In this document: positions 51,885-62,584 of the stretch, piece after piece
How positions within the stretch are numbered: the stretch's first letter is position 1
How the letters are laid out: every line of letters starts with the position of its first letter
Assembly (NCBI GenBank): GCA_020152595.1
Contig: JAIGNY010002058.1
Coordinates: 283,501-347,500, forward strand
Direction of reading: 5' to 3'
Origin: Chiridota heheva
Taxonomy: Eukaryota > Echinodermata > Holothuroidea > Apodida > Chiridotidae
Length of the DNA: 64,000 nucleotides
Translations under genes and position numbers: made by a program
Notes under the pieces: generated by a model
What the model saw: only the letters and a program-made list of their open reading frames with translations
Databases searched by the model: none
Told to the model about the DNA's origin: nothing

Positions 51885-52880
51885 TGAATATTAATGGATA
51901 CATCTGAATACAGACAATGACACAATGATTAATGGTTACATCTGAATACAGACAATGACACAATAATTAATGGTTACATTTGAATACAGACAATGACACA
52001 GTGATTAATGGTTACATCTGAATACAGACAATGACACAATGATTAATGGTTACATCTGAATACAGACAATGACACAGTGATTAATGGTTTTATCTGAATA
52101 CAGATAATGACACAATGATTAATGGCTACATCTGAATACAGACAATGACACAGTGATTAATGGTTACATCTGAATACAAACAATGACACAATGATTAATG
52201 GTTACATCTGAATACAAACAATGACACAATGATTAATGGTTACATCTGAATACAGACAATGACACAATGATTAATGGCTACATCTGAATACAGACAATGA
52301 CACAGTGATTAATGGTTACATCTGAATACAAACAATGACACAATGATTAATGGTTACATCTGAATACAAACAATGACACAATGATTAATGGTTACATCTG
52401 AATACAGACAATGACACAATGATTAATGGTTACATCTGAATACAGACAATGACACAGTGATTAATGGTTACATCTGAATACAGACAATGACACAATGATT
52501 AATGGTTACATCTGAATACAGACAATGACACAGTGATTAATGGTTACATCTGAATACAAACAATGACACAATGATTAATGGTTACATCTGAATACAAACA
52601 ATGACACAATGATTAATGGTTACATCTGAATACAGACAATGACACAGTGATTAATGGTTACATCTGAATACAGACAATGACACAGTGATTAATGGTTACA
52701 GCTGAATACAGACAATGACACAGTGATTAATGGTTACATCTGTAAACAGACAATGACACAATGATTAATGGTTACAGCTGAATACAGACAATGACACAGT
52801 GATTAATGGTTACATCTGAATACAAACAATGACACAATGAATAATGGTTACATCTGAATACAGACAATGACACAATGTAT
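51885..52880. repeat. 38-bp minisatellite, about 26 copies (RhoGEF intron)
   Basis: The unit is ACAATGATTAATGGTTACAT + CTGAATACAGACAATGAC. ACAATG/ACAGTG and CAGACA/CAAACA variants combine into a repeated four- to five-unit pattern (for example 52130-52260 and 52270-52390). Confidence 0.95.
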
Positions 52881-53084
52881 CTACAGAAAATGATAATACA
52901 TATACATGTGCGACAGACAAATTATATACATCTAAATTAACAAAATACATTTTTGTAATCTTTATCTTAAGTCCAATCTGTAAATTATTGCATAGAAATG
53001 GAGAAAACTGAAATATAGTACCTATAAATTGTTTTTCTCAAACATTATTTTCAACATGAATCCTAAAAATTGTGATTAAACAAA

Positions 53085-54345
53085 CATAAATGTGTACATA
53101 AAGATACCTTATGCATAAATGTGTACATAAAGATACCTTAGGCATAAATGTGTACATAAAGATAGGCATAAATGTGTACCTAAAGATACCTTATGCATAA
53201 ATGTGTACATAAAGATACCTTATGCATAAATGTGTACATGAAGATACCTTAGGCATAAATGTGTACCTAAAGATACCTTATGCATAAATGTGTACATAAA
53301 GATACCTTATGCATAAATGTGTACATAAAGATACCTTAGGCATAAATGTGTACCTAAAGATACCTTATGCATAAATGTGTACATAAAGATACCTTATGCA
53401 TAAATGTGTACATAAAGATACCTTAGGCATAAATGTGTACCTAAAGATACCTTATGCATAAATGTGTACATAAAGATACCTTATGCATAAATGTGTACAT
53501 GAAGATACCTTAGCCAAAAATGTGAACATAAAATACCTTAGGTATAAATGTGTACCCAAAAATAACTTAGGCATAAATGTGTACATAAGATACCTTAGCC
53601 ATAAATGTGTACAAAAAGATACCTTAGGTATAAATGTGTACATAAAGATACCTTAGGCATTAATGTGTACCTAAAGATACCTTAGCTATAAATGTGTCAA
53701 TAAAGATACCTTATGCATAAATGTGAATATAAGATACCTTATGCATAAATGTGTACAAAAAGATACCTTAGCCATTAATGTGAATATAAGATACCTTATG
53801 CATAAATGTGTACAAAAGATACCTTAGGTGTAAATATGTACATAAAGATACCGTATGCATAAATGTGTACATAAAGATACCTTAGGCATAAATGTGTACA
53901 TAAAGATACCTTAGGTATAAATGTGTACATAAAGATACCTTAGGCATTAATGTGTACCTAAAGATACCTTAGGTATAAATGTGTACATAAAGATACCTTA
54001 GGCATTAATGTGTACCTAAAGATACCTTAGCCATAAATGTGTACATAAAGATACCTTATGCATAAATGTGTACATAAAGATACCTTAGCCAAAAATGTGA
54101 ACATAAGATACCTTAGGCATAAATGTGTACATAAAGATACCTTATGTATAAATGTGTACATAAAGATACCTTAGGTATAAATGTGTACAAAAAGATACCT
54201 TAGGCATAAATGTGTACATGAAAATACCTTAGGCATAAATGTGTACATAAAGATACTTTAGGTATAAATGTGTACAAAAAGATACCTTAGGCATAAATGT
54301 GTACATAAAGATACCTTAGCCATAAATGTGAACATAAAGGTACCA
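53085..54345. repeat. 29-bp minisatellite, about 43 copies (RhoGEF intron)
   Basis: The unit is ATACCTTAGGCATAAATGTG + TACATAAAG. TATGCAT, TAGGTAT and TAGCCAT versions alternate. The left part has regular three-unit blocks and the right part is degenerate. Confidence 0.95.
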
Positions 54346-54731
54346 CAAGAAAAACCTTTGAGAACAACAAAAATGGAAATTTAAAAGAAATCTTAATGAA
54401 AAGAAAGAAAAAATGATAAAATTAAGGCGATTACACACTTGCGCAACTTAATGACTAAAGATTTGATCTTGATACACCTGAGATGCCAATAGTTTTAGTT
54501 TGTACTTAAAAAAAAAAAAGTTACGGCTTTACAATTTTTCATACCATCATCAAGCGAGTTCCACTTATAGAGACCATTCCAAACATAAAAGGCATGTGTA
54601 AGGAGGCATACTAGGAGGCATATTGGCACATCATGCTAGCACAATCTTTTGAATGTTACCAAAAGTCTATCAATCCTCATTAGTGTATATTAAAATGACC
54701 AAGATCAACCCATTTGTTCGTTCTTCCTTAC
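54346..54731. other. Unique intron sequence
   Basis: This is intron downstream of the acidic-linker exon, with a run of twelve A near 54510. No exon was found in it. Confidence 0.6.
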
Positions 54732-55007
54732 CTCCTGAATGTTCCCATCCTTTTTAGATTCTACAGTGTCATCATCTGACTCTGAGAATTCATCCTGAGA
54801 CTCATCCGTGGCCCACCCTTGCATGACCTCCTCATTGTCCAATGACTGTTCACTGTTGATTGACGGGTTGTTACTGCTGTAGCCAACGGATGATGAGTCA
54901 CTTGTCGTAGGTGATGGGACAGTGGACATATTATTGTTTATGCCATTGCTATTGAGCATCTCTGGTGCAGAAAGATTTTGCTCCTTGGAGGATGCAGAAA
55001 ATTTTCT
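54732..55007 (-). CDS. MCF2L: Acidic Ser-rich linker exon of the DBS/MCF2L-like RhoGEF
   Basis: The exon has 276 nt (92 codons) between donor CAGGAG|GTAAGG and an acceptor in tacacccacagag. It reads RKFSASSKEQNLSAPEM, then SPTTSDSSSVGYSSNNPS and VMQGWATDESQDEFSESDDD. It is low in hydrophobic residues, rich in Ser and Asp/Glu, and probably disordered. The GW...SDDD stretch resembles the acidic segment just before the SH3 domain in vertebrate MCF2L. Using the second AG of cacagag|AGA keeps phase 0 at both ends and joins the microexon and the SH3 exon in frame. The first AG would add two bases and break the frame, unless another exon lies between. Confidence 0.75.
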
Positions 55008-55039
55008 CTCTGTGGGTGTAATATGAAGCAGCGAGTGTT

Positions 55040-57000
55040 AAGCTATCATTCATTGTTATCATTACTGACGTGTTTGTTATAATTACTATTTGTTAAGTTA
55101 CTGATATGTTTGGTATAATTACTGACGTGTTTGTTATAAATACTGACGTATTTGTTATAATTACTGACGTGTTTGTTATAATTACTGACGTATTTGTTTA
55201 AATACTGGCGTGTTTGTTATAATTACTGACGTGTTTGTTATAAATACTGATGTATTTGTTATAATTACTGCCGTGTTTGTTATAATTATTAACGTTTATT
55301 ATAATTACTGCGTGTTTATTATAATTACTGCGTGTTTGTTATAATTACTGGCGTGTTTGTTATAAATACTGACGTGTTTGTTATAATTACTGGCGTGTTT
55401 GTTATAATTACTGGCGTGTTTGTTATAATTACTGACTTGTTTGTTATAATTACTGGCGTGTTTGTTATAATTACTGACATGTTTGTTATAATTACTGACG
55501 TGTTTGTTAATATTACTGAAGTGTTTGTTATAATTACTGACTTGTTTATTATAATTACTGACGTGTTTGTTAAAATTATTGACGTGTTTGTTACAATTAC
55601 TGACGCGTTTGTTATAAATACTGACGTGTTTGTTATAATTACTGACGTGTTTGTTAAAATTACTGACGTGTTTGTTAATATTACTGACGTGTTTGTTAAT
55701 ATTACTGAAGTGTTTGTTATAATTACTGACGTGTGTGTTACAATTACTGACGTGTTTGTTACAATTACTGACGTGTTTGTACTGACGTGTTTGTTACAAA
55801 TACTGACGTGATTGTTATAATTACTGACGTGTTTGTAATAATTACTGACGTGTTTGTTATAAATACTGACGTGTTTGTTACAATTACTGGCGTGTTTGTT
55901 ATAATTACTGACGTGTTTGTTACAATTACTGATGTGTTTGTTACAATTACTGACGTGTTTGTTACAATTACTGACGTGTTTGTAATAATTACTGACGTGT
56001 TTGGTATAAATACTGACGTGTTTGTTATAAATACTGACATGTTTGTTATAAATACTGACGTGTTTGTTATAATTACTGGCGTGTTTGTTATAATTACTGA
56101 CGTGTTTGTTACAATTACTGACGTGTTTGTAATAATTACTGACGTGTTTGGTATAAATACTGACGTGTTTGTTATAAATACTGACATGTTTGTTATAAAT
56201 ACTGACGTGTTTGTTATAAATACTGACATGTTTGTTTTAAATACTGACGTGTTTGGTATAATTACTGCGTGTTTGTTATAAATACTGATGTATTTGTTAT
56301 AATTACTGCTGTGTTTGTTACAATTACTGACGTGTTTGTTACAACTACTGACGTGTTTGTTATAATTACTGATGTGTTTGTTATAATTACTGACGTGTTT
56401 GTTATAAATACTGACATGTTTGTTTTAAATACTGACGTGTTTGTTATAATTACTGACGTGTGTGTTACAATTACTGACGTGTTTGTTATAATTACTGGCG
56501 TGTTTGTTAATATTACTGAAGTGTTTGTTATAATTACTGACTTGTTTATTATAATTACTGACGTGTTTGTTAAAATTATTGAAGTGTTTGTTACAATTAC
56601 TGACGTGTTTGTTATAAATACTGACGTGTTTGTTATAATTACTGACGTGTTTGTTAAAATTACTGACGTGTTTGTTAATATTACTGACGTGTTTGTTAAT
56701 ATTACTGAAGTGTTTGTTATAATTACTGACGTGTGTGTTACAATTACTGACGTGTTTGTTATAATTACTGACGTGTTTGTTACAATTACTGACGTGTTTG
56801 TTAATATTACTGACGTGTTTGTTATAATTACTGACGTGTTTGTAATAATTACTGACGTGTTTGCTACAATTACTGAAGTGTTTGTTATAATTACTGAAGT
56901 GTTTGTTATAATTACTGACGTGTTTGTTATAATCACTGACGTGTTTGTTATAATTACTGATGTGTTTGTTATAAAAACTGATGTGTTTGTTACTGAGATG
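55040..57000. repeat. 21-bp minisatellite with TGACGTG in most units, about 92 copies
   Basis: GTGTTTGTTATAATTACTGAC repeats, with TACAATT, TAATATT, AAATACT and GGCGTG variants. Most units hold TGACGTG, which is both a CRE-type half site and an RCGTG core. A block of about 16 units around 55495-55750 recurs at about 56500-56760 in nearly the same order. Because 21 is seven codons, both strands are open over long stretches. The array fills the intron between the microexon and the linker exon. Confidence 0.95.
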
Positions 57001-57262
57001 TGTATAGTGAGTTCTTTGTTCTAGCATGATTTTCATTTTCTTTAAAGACATCCAGTGTCAGTGGCAAAATGAGTTCACCACTACACTTCTATCAATTTAA
57101 TTTTACATTCTTGTTTTGATGTAAAGTTATAAAAAAAAAGACCAACACCAAAATGGCAACATCCACACACATCCTGCATTTGCTGGAGGCAGATGTGACA
57201 GAAGTACTGACATAAACTGAATAGATCAAATAAACAACTCAGGCTGGATGTAAGCACATAAC

Positions 57263-57294
57263 CTTGTAAGGAGTAAGTCGATCTTCAAAAAGAC
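57263..57294 (-). CDS. MCF2L: 32-nt microexon of the RhoGEF
   Basis: The sequence sits between the excellent acceptor tttctctcttcctcccag and donor TACAAG|GTTATG. With the G left by the PH exon it reads GLFEDRLTPYK and ends at phase 0, which the linker exon requires. This agreement on both sides is the main support. The peptide itself is too short for family assignment. Confidence 0.6.
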
Positions 57295-57429
57295 CTGGGA
57301 GGAAGAGAGAAAGGTACACTGGTTCAGATTCACAATTCCCTACTTCTTTGGAACATAAGCTCAATCATCAAAGTTATCACAAAGCATCTGGTTTAGACTG
57401 ATTTGTGTCACAATTTCTAATAGAGCTGT

Positions 57430-57945
57430 TGGACCCCAGCTAAGTCTGGACTCAACACTCTGGTAAGTCTGGACTTAACACTTTGGTAAGTCTGGACTCA
57501 ACACTCTGGTAAGTCTGGACTCAACACTCTGGTAAGTCTGGACTCAACACTCTATTAAGTCTGGAATCAACACTCTGGTAAGTCTAAACTCAACACTCTG
57601 GTAAGTCTAAACTCAACACTCTGGTAAGTCTGGACTCAACACTCTGGTAAGTCTGGACTCAACACTTTGGTAAGTCTGGACTCAACACTTTGGTAAGTCT
57701 GGACTCAACACTCTGGTAAGTCTGGACTCAACACTCTGGTAAGTCTAAACTTAACACTCTGGTAAGTCTAGACTCAACACTCTTGTAAGTCTGAACTAAA
57801 CACTCTGGTAAGTCTAGACTCAACACTCTTGTAAGTCTGAACTAAACACTCTGGTAAGTCTGGACTCAATACTCTGGTAAGTCTGGATTCAAAACAAGTC
57901 TGGACTCAACACTCTGGTGAGTCTGGACTAAACAGTCTGTGATTG
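57430..57945. repeat. 23-bp minisatellite, about 22 copies (RhoGEF intron)
   Basis: GTCTGGACTCAACACTCTGG + TAA repeats, with TCTAAACT, TCTGAACTAA and ACTTTGG variants. It starts about 80 bp downstream (minus sense) of the PH-exon donor. Confidence 0.95.
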
Positions 57946-58023
57946 TTTATTTTATTTTGAATTGTTGGAAACAATATAGCAGTGTACATTATTTCATCCT
58001 CTGAACGAAAGAAAACTACAAAC

Positions 58024-58096
58024 CTTGCTCACTGCCTTGTAACAGGGCTTGCCGCACAGCTTTCACCCAATCCACTTTATCAGCCTCAGTTGATGC
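58024..58096 (-). CDS. MCF2L: PH-domain C-terminal helix exon of the RhoGEF
   Basis: There are 73 nt between acceptor attttctttaag and donor GAGCAAG|GTTTGT. The frame reads ASTEADKVDWVKAVRQALL then QGSEQ. This is the C-terminal amphipathic helix of a PH domain with its invariant Trp. In Dbl-family proteins the same position reads APTPEIK..WV.EIRKVL. PH domains of this family lie directly after the DH domain and help to position the Rho GTPase and the membrane. It starts at phase 0 and ends at phase 1, joining the microexon. The DH domain and the first PH strands lie upstream, mostly outside the window. Confidence 0.82.
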
Positions 58097-58429
58097 CTTA
58101 AAGAAAATAAGAAAAAAGAATATGCTAGGAAGTAAGAACAAATCTCAAGTGGGTTTATTTTGTAATCCCCAGGGTCTAAAAAGGTTTAAAGATTATTCTT
58201 ATTTTCTGAGCAAAATTAAACAAATAATTTTACATTGATGAGATAACTCCATCAAGCCCTGCTTCAAAGCTCAATTTATAATGAACTTGAGCTGGATTAT
58301 TGTAAGAATTTGTCTAAATTGTGATTACAGTTAATATTCAATTTAGCAAAATTCCCTGTGCAATGATAATAGATCCCCAACTCAACAAGACAGCTGTCTC
58401 AGCTCAGCTCCTTCAACCCTTTACATGCC
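58097..58429. other. Unique intron sequence
   Basis: This is intron upstream of the PH exon. No repeat or exon was seen. Confidence 0.6.
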
Positions 58430-59417
58430 AGATCCACATGATGTTTGTCCATTTGAAAGTGCAATTTTCATAAGTGATTAGGGAGCCATACCAAACTGAT
58501 ATGGAGGTAATTTGCCTATTATTTGACAAAAATTCTTTGATTCTTTCATATTCTAACCATTTTTGATGGGGGTCATATTGAGATTTTCCAAGTCAAATAG
58601 AGCAAAATTTGAGTAATATTCCTATTTTCACCAAAACGTCCCCAAAATTGATAAATATTCAGGATGAACTTCAAATATTATTTTGGGTATAAGTCATTCA
58701 TGAATATCAAATACTGTAATTCTAATCAATTTTTACCCAAACCTATCTCAAATTTGAAATTTTGGGGCATTTTACACTGTTGTTTACCAAATTTTGGTCC
58801 ATTTTGAAGCAACATTTTCAAAAATATCTAGCTCTTGAATGGAAAATCAGAACAGAATGTTTTTTTTCTTTGCCATCTTAAAGACCTTGAAGACAGCTTT
58901 CAAATGAGTTATGTTGATGCATAAGCCCCTCACAAAAAAAAAAAATTCCACTTTCCAAAAATACACAACTTTTCGAAGATTTTGGTTGACGGAAAAACTT
59001 TTACCGTAAAGACACATTTTCTTACTAAAAAAATTGTGTAACAAACGTAATTGAAGATCTACATGTAGGATTTATAATAAAATAGTTTCAAAGAGGTGAA
59101 CACTGAAGGAGGCAGTCTCAAGTAAAGGTAAATCAGTACGTATTGTTTCTTATTCTTTTCAGGCATGTTGACTAGTACGTGTAAATCCCCTATGTAAATC
59201 CCCTATACCTGTTGTGCGAAATCATGACCATACACAGAATTTCATACATTTCTACAGTAAATAATAGAGTATATTTTACTTATTTTACAAATAAATCAAC
59301 CATCTTGGGTGAGAATATATAGCAAAGGAAATGAAAATGTGGAAAGGAAGAAAGCATTAAATAAAAAGTTTCCCCAAAATACCAATTCTTAATGGGAGGC
59401 TCAAGCATTTAAGGGTT
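58430..59417. mobile_element. Possible old non-autonomous DNA transposon, about 990 bp
   Basis: The left end AACCCTTTACATGCC and the right end GCATTTAAGGGTT are imperfect inverted repeats, and the stretch between is unlike its surroundings (A/T-rich, no tandem structure, no open frame). CCCTTT...AAAGGG-type ends occur in piggyBac-like MITEs, but the flanks here are TCAA and TTCA rather than a clean TTAA pair. The inverted match could be chance. Confidence 0.3.
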
Positions 59418-59457
59418 CATGTCATATGCTGAAGGAAAGAAGTAACACAATTCTCAC

Positions 59458-59512
59458 TTCAGGCACATAATCAAACACAAGCATCCATATAATCATGATC
59501 ACATACTCATCA
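59458..59512 (-). CDS. Speculative PH-domain exon at the edge of the 21-bp array
   Basis: On the minus strand the last array unit runs into DEYVIMIIWMLVFDYVPE and then a strong donor, CCTGAA|GTGAGA, at phase 0. That is the phase required by the PH helix exon. The Trp sits near where PH domains of Dbl proteins have FEIW. An acceptor could be any GATAG in the array, and none has a pyrimidine tract. It would join the exon at 62025 through one base. I offer this only because phase, donor and Trp position agree. Confidence 0.2.
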
Positions 59513-61850
59513 CTATCTGCCGGATACTCATCACTATCTGCCGGATACTCATCACTATCTGCCGGATACTCATCACTATCTGTCACATACTCATCACTAT
59601 CTGCCGGATACTCATCACTATCTGCCGGATACTCATCACTATCTGCCGGATACTCATCACTATCTGTCACATACTCATCACTATCTGCCGGATACTCATC
59701 ACTATCTGCCGGATACTCATCACTATCTGTCACATACTCATCACTATCTGCCGGATACTCATCACTATCTGTCACATACTCATCACTATCTGCCGGATAC
59801 TCATCACTATCTGTCATATACTCATCACTATCTGTCGGATACTCATCACTATCTGCCGGATACTCATCACTATCTGCCGGATACTCATCACTATCTGCCG
59901 GATACTCATCACTATCTGCCGGATACTCATCACTATCTGCGGATACTCATCACTATCTGTCACATACTCATCACTATCTGCCGGATACTCATCACTATCT
60001 GCCGGATACTCATCACTATCTGTCACATACTCATCACTATCTGCCGGATACTCATCACTATCTGCCGGATACTCATCACTATCTGTCACATACTCATCAC
60101 TATCTGCCGGATACTCATCACTATCTGTCACATACTCATCACTATCTGCCGGATACTCATCACTATCTGTCATATACTCATCACTATCTGTCGGATACTC
60201 ATCACTATCTGCCGGATACTCATCACTATCTGCCGGATACTCATCACTATCTGCCGGATACTCATCACTATCTGCCGGATACTCATCACTATCTGCCGGA
60301 TACTCATCACTATCTGCCGGATACTCATCACTATCTGTCACATACTCATCACTATCTGCCGGATACTCATCACTATCTGCCGGATACTCATCACTATCTG
60401 TCACATACTCACCACTATCTGCCGGATACTCATCACTATCTGCCGGATACTCATCACTATCTGTCACATACTCATCACTATCTGTCACATACTCATCACT
60501 ATCTGCCGGATACTCATCACTATCTGTCACATACTCATCACTATCTGCCGGATACTCATCACTATCTGCCGGATACTCATCACTATCTGTCACATACTCA
60601 TCACTATCTGCCGGATACTCATCACTATCTGCCGGATACTCATCACTATCTGTCACATACTCATCACTATCTGCCGGATACTCATCACTATCTGCCGGAT
60701 ACTCATCACTATCTGTCACATACTCATCACTATCTGCCGGATACTCATCACTATCTGTCACATACTCATCACTATCTGTCACATACTCATCACTATCTGT
60801 CACATACTCATAACTGTATGTCACATACTCATCACCATCTGCCACGCACTATTCACTATTTGTCACATAATCATCACTATCTGTCACATACTCATCATTA
60901 TTGGTCACATACTCATCACTATCTGTCATATACTCATCACTATCTGCCGGATACTCATCACTATCTGTCACATACTCATCACTATCTGTCATATACTCAT
61001 CACTATCTGTCACATACTCATTACTATCTGTCACATACTCATCACTATCTGTCACATACTCATCACTATCTGTCACATACTCATCACTATCTGTCATATA
61101 CTCATCACTATCTGCCGGATACTCATCACTATCTGTCACATACTCATCACTATCTGCCGGATACTCATCACTATCTGTTACATACTCATCACTATCTGTC
61201 ACATACTCATCACTATCTGTCACATACTCATCACTATCTGTCATATACTCATCACTATCTGTCACATACTCATTACTATCTGTCACATACTCATCACTAT
61301 CTGTCACATACTCATCACTATCTGTCACATACTCATCACTATCTGTCATATACTCATCACTATCTGCCGGATACTCATCACTATCTGTCACATACTCATC
61401 ACTATCTGCCGGATACTCATCACTATCTGTTACATACTCATCACTATCTGTCACATACTCATCACTATCTGTCACATACTCATCACTATCTGTCATATAC
61501 TCATCACTATCTGTCACATACTCATTACTATCTGTCACATACTCATCACTATCTGTCACATACTCATTACTATTGGTCACATACTCATCACTATCTGTCA
61601 CATACTCATCACCATCTGCCACGCACTATTCACTATTTGTCACATAATCATCACTATCTGTCACATACTCATTACTATTGGTCACATACTCATTACTATC
61701 TGTCACATACTCATCACCATCTGTCACGTACTATTCACTATGTGTCACATACTCATCAATATCTGTCATATACTCGTCACTATTTGTCACATATTCATCA
61801 CTATCTGTCACATGCTCATCGCTATCGGTCACATACTCATCATAATCATT
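59500..61850. repeat. 21-bp minisatellite, about 110 copies
   Basis: TACTCATCACTATCTGCCGGA alternates with the TACTCATCACTATCTGTCACA form. The left two thirds mix both and the right third is mostly TGTCACA. Large blocks recur (59500-59940 resembles 59940-60340; a block of about 250 bp is triplicated between 60960 and 61550). On the minus strand it reads DSDEYPA/DSDEYVT. The frame is broken by repeated stops (SE-stop) in duplicated units and by one 20-bp unit near 59940. The plus strand is open for over 800 codons (THHYLPD), which I regard as an artefact. Confidence 0.96.
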
Positions 61851-62584
61851 CATCTCATCATTTTCTTCATCTTTTTTCCACTATAAGTGATAGATCGAGT
61901 GACAGATAACACATACAAAGTCACATGTGTGCTCCAAGAGGATTTTTTCTTTTTTTTCTTTTCCAATTTCCAGAATGTCCAAAATTTTAATACATTTATA
62001 ATGTTCTTTTCATAAAAAGATTACTTAAATCTTTGTGAAGAAGCTTTGGACTTTGCATCACCCATACTAATCTGCATTATTTCTCTTGAGAAAGGACCTG
62101 CAAAAATAAAAGTTGAACAGCTGATTCTCCCTAGCAGTCAGGCATACAGTAATCTGCATCAATACACATATGGAACAATTCCCAAGGACATGAATCATTC
62201 CTTTATATCAATTTGATATTAATAGCAATATCATTTATGCCTTGATAAAACATAACTGAAATTTCTCTGAAGTATTAGATTGAAAAATATGTAGAGTACT
62301 TCACTCAAAATTGTAGCAAATTCACAAGAAAATTAAATCCTCATTTCCTGTGGGAATTAAAAGGGGCCGTGAAGCTAGATTAAAAGAAGTAGTACTACAT
62401 TATATGAACTACCGATAAAACAAAATAATCATCTCATTTAAAGAAAATGATAAAATACACTCAATGCAAGTCTAAGTGGTCAGGTTATACTGTATATCTG
62501 CAACTGAATGAAAACACAGACAGTCACTCTTTGATGTCTTATCTTGCCTTTTTCAATGTCCAATTTATGACCAATATATGTTAC
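61851..62584. other. Unique intron sequence around a candidate exon
   Basis: This is non-repetitive sequence. It contains the candidate exon at 62025-62097. At 61860-61885 the minus strand reads KKDEENDEMNDYDEY into the array, an acidic lead-in without a convincing acceptor. Confidence 0.55.
62025..62097 (-). CDS. Candidate RhoGEF exon (middle of PH domain?)
   Basis: The acceptor gttcaacttttatttttgcag is strong and the donor TTTAA|GTAATC is fair. Between them 23 codons are open in one frame only: PFSREIMQISMGDAKSKASS then QRF. KGDAKKFEIW is the matching segment of vertebrate DBS PH domains, so GDAKSKASSQRF is suggestive. The phase is 1 in and 2 out. The exon that should carry the following strand up to the PH helix is not securely found. 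Confidence 0.35.

Noticed and set aside
59495-61909. Plus-strand frame of about 800 codons rich in THHYLPD
   Set aside because: It arises from the 21-bp unit. Two other frames are also open for long stretches and the ends are not bounded by splice or start signals.
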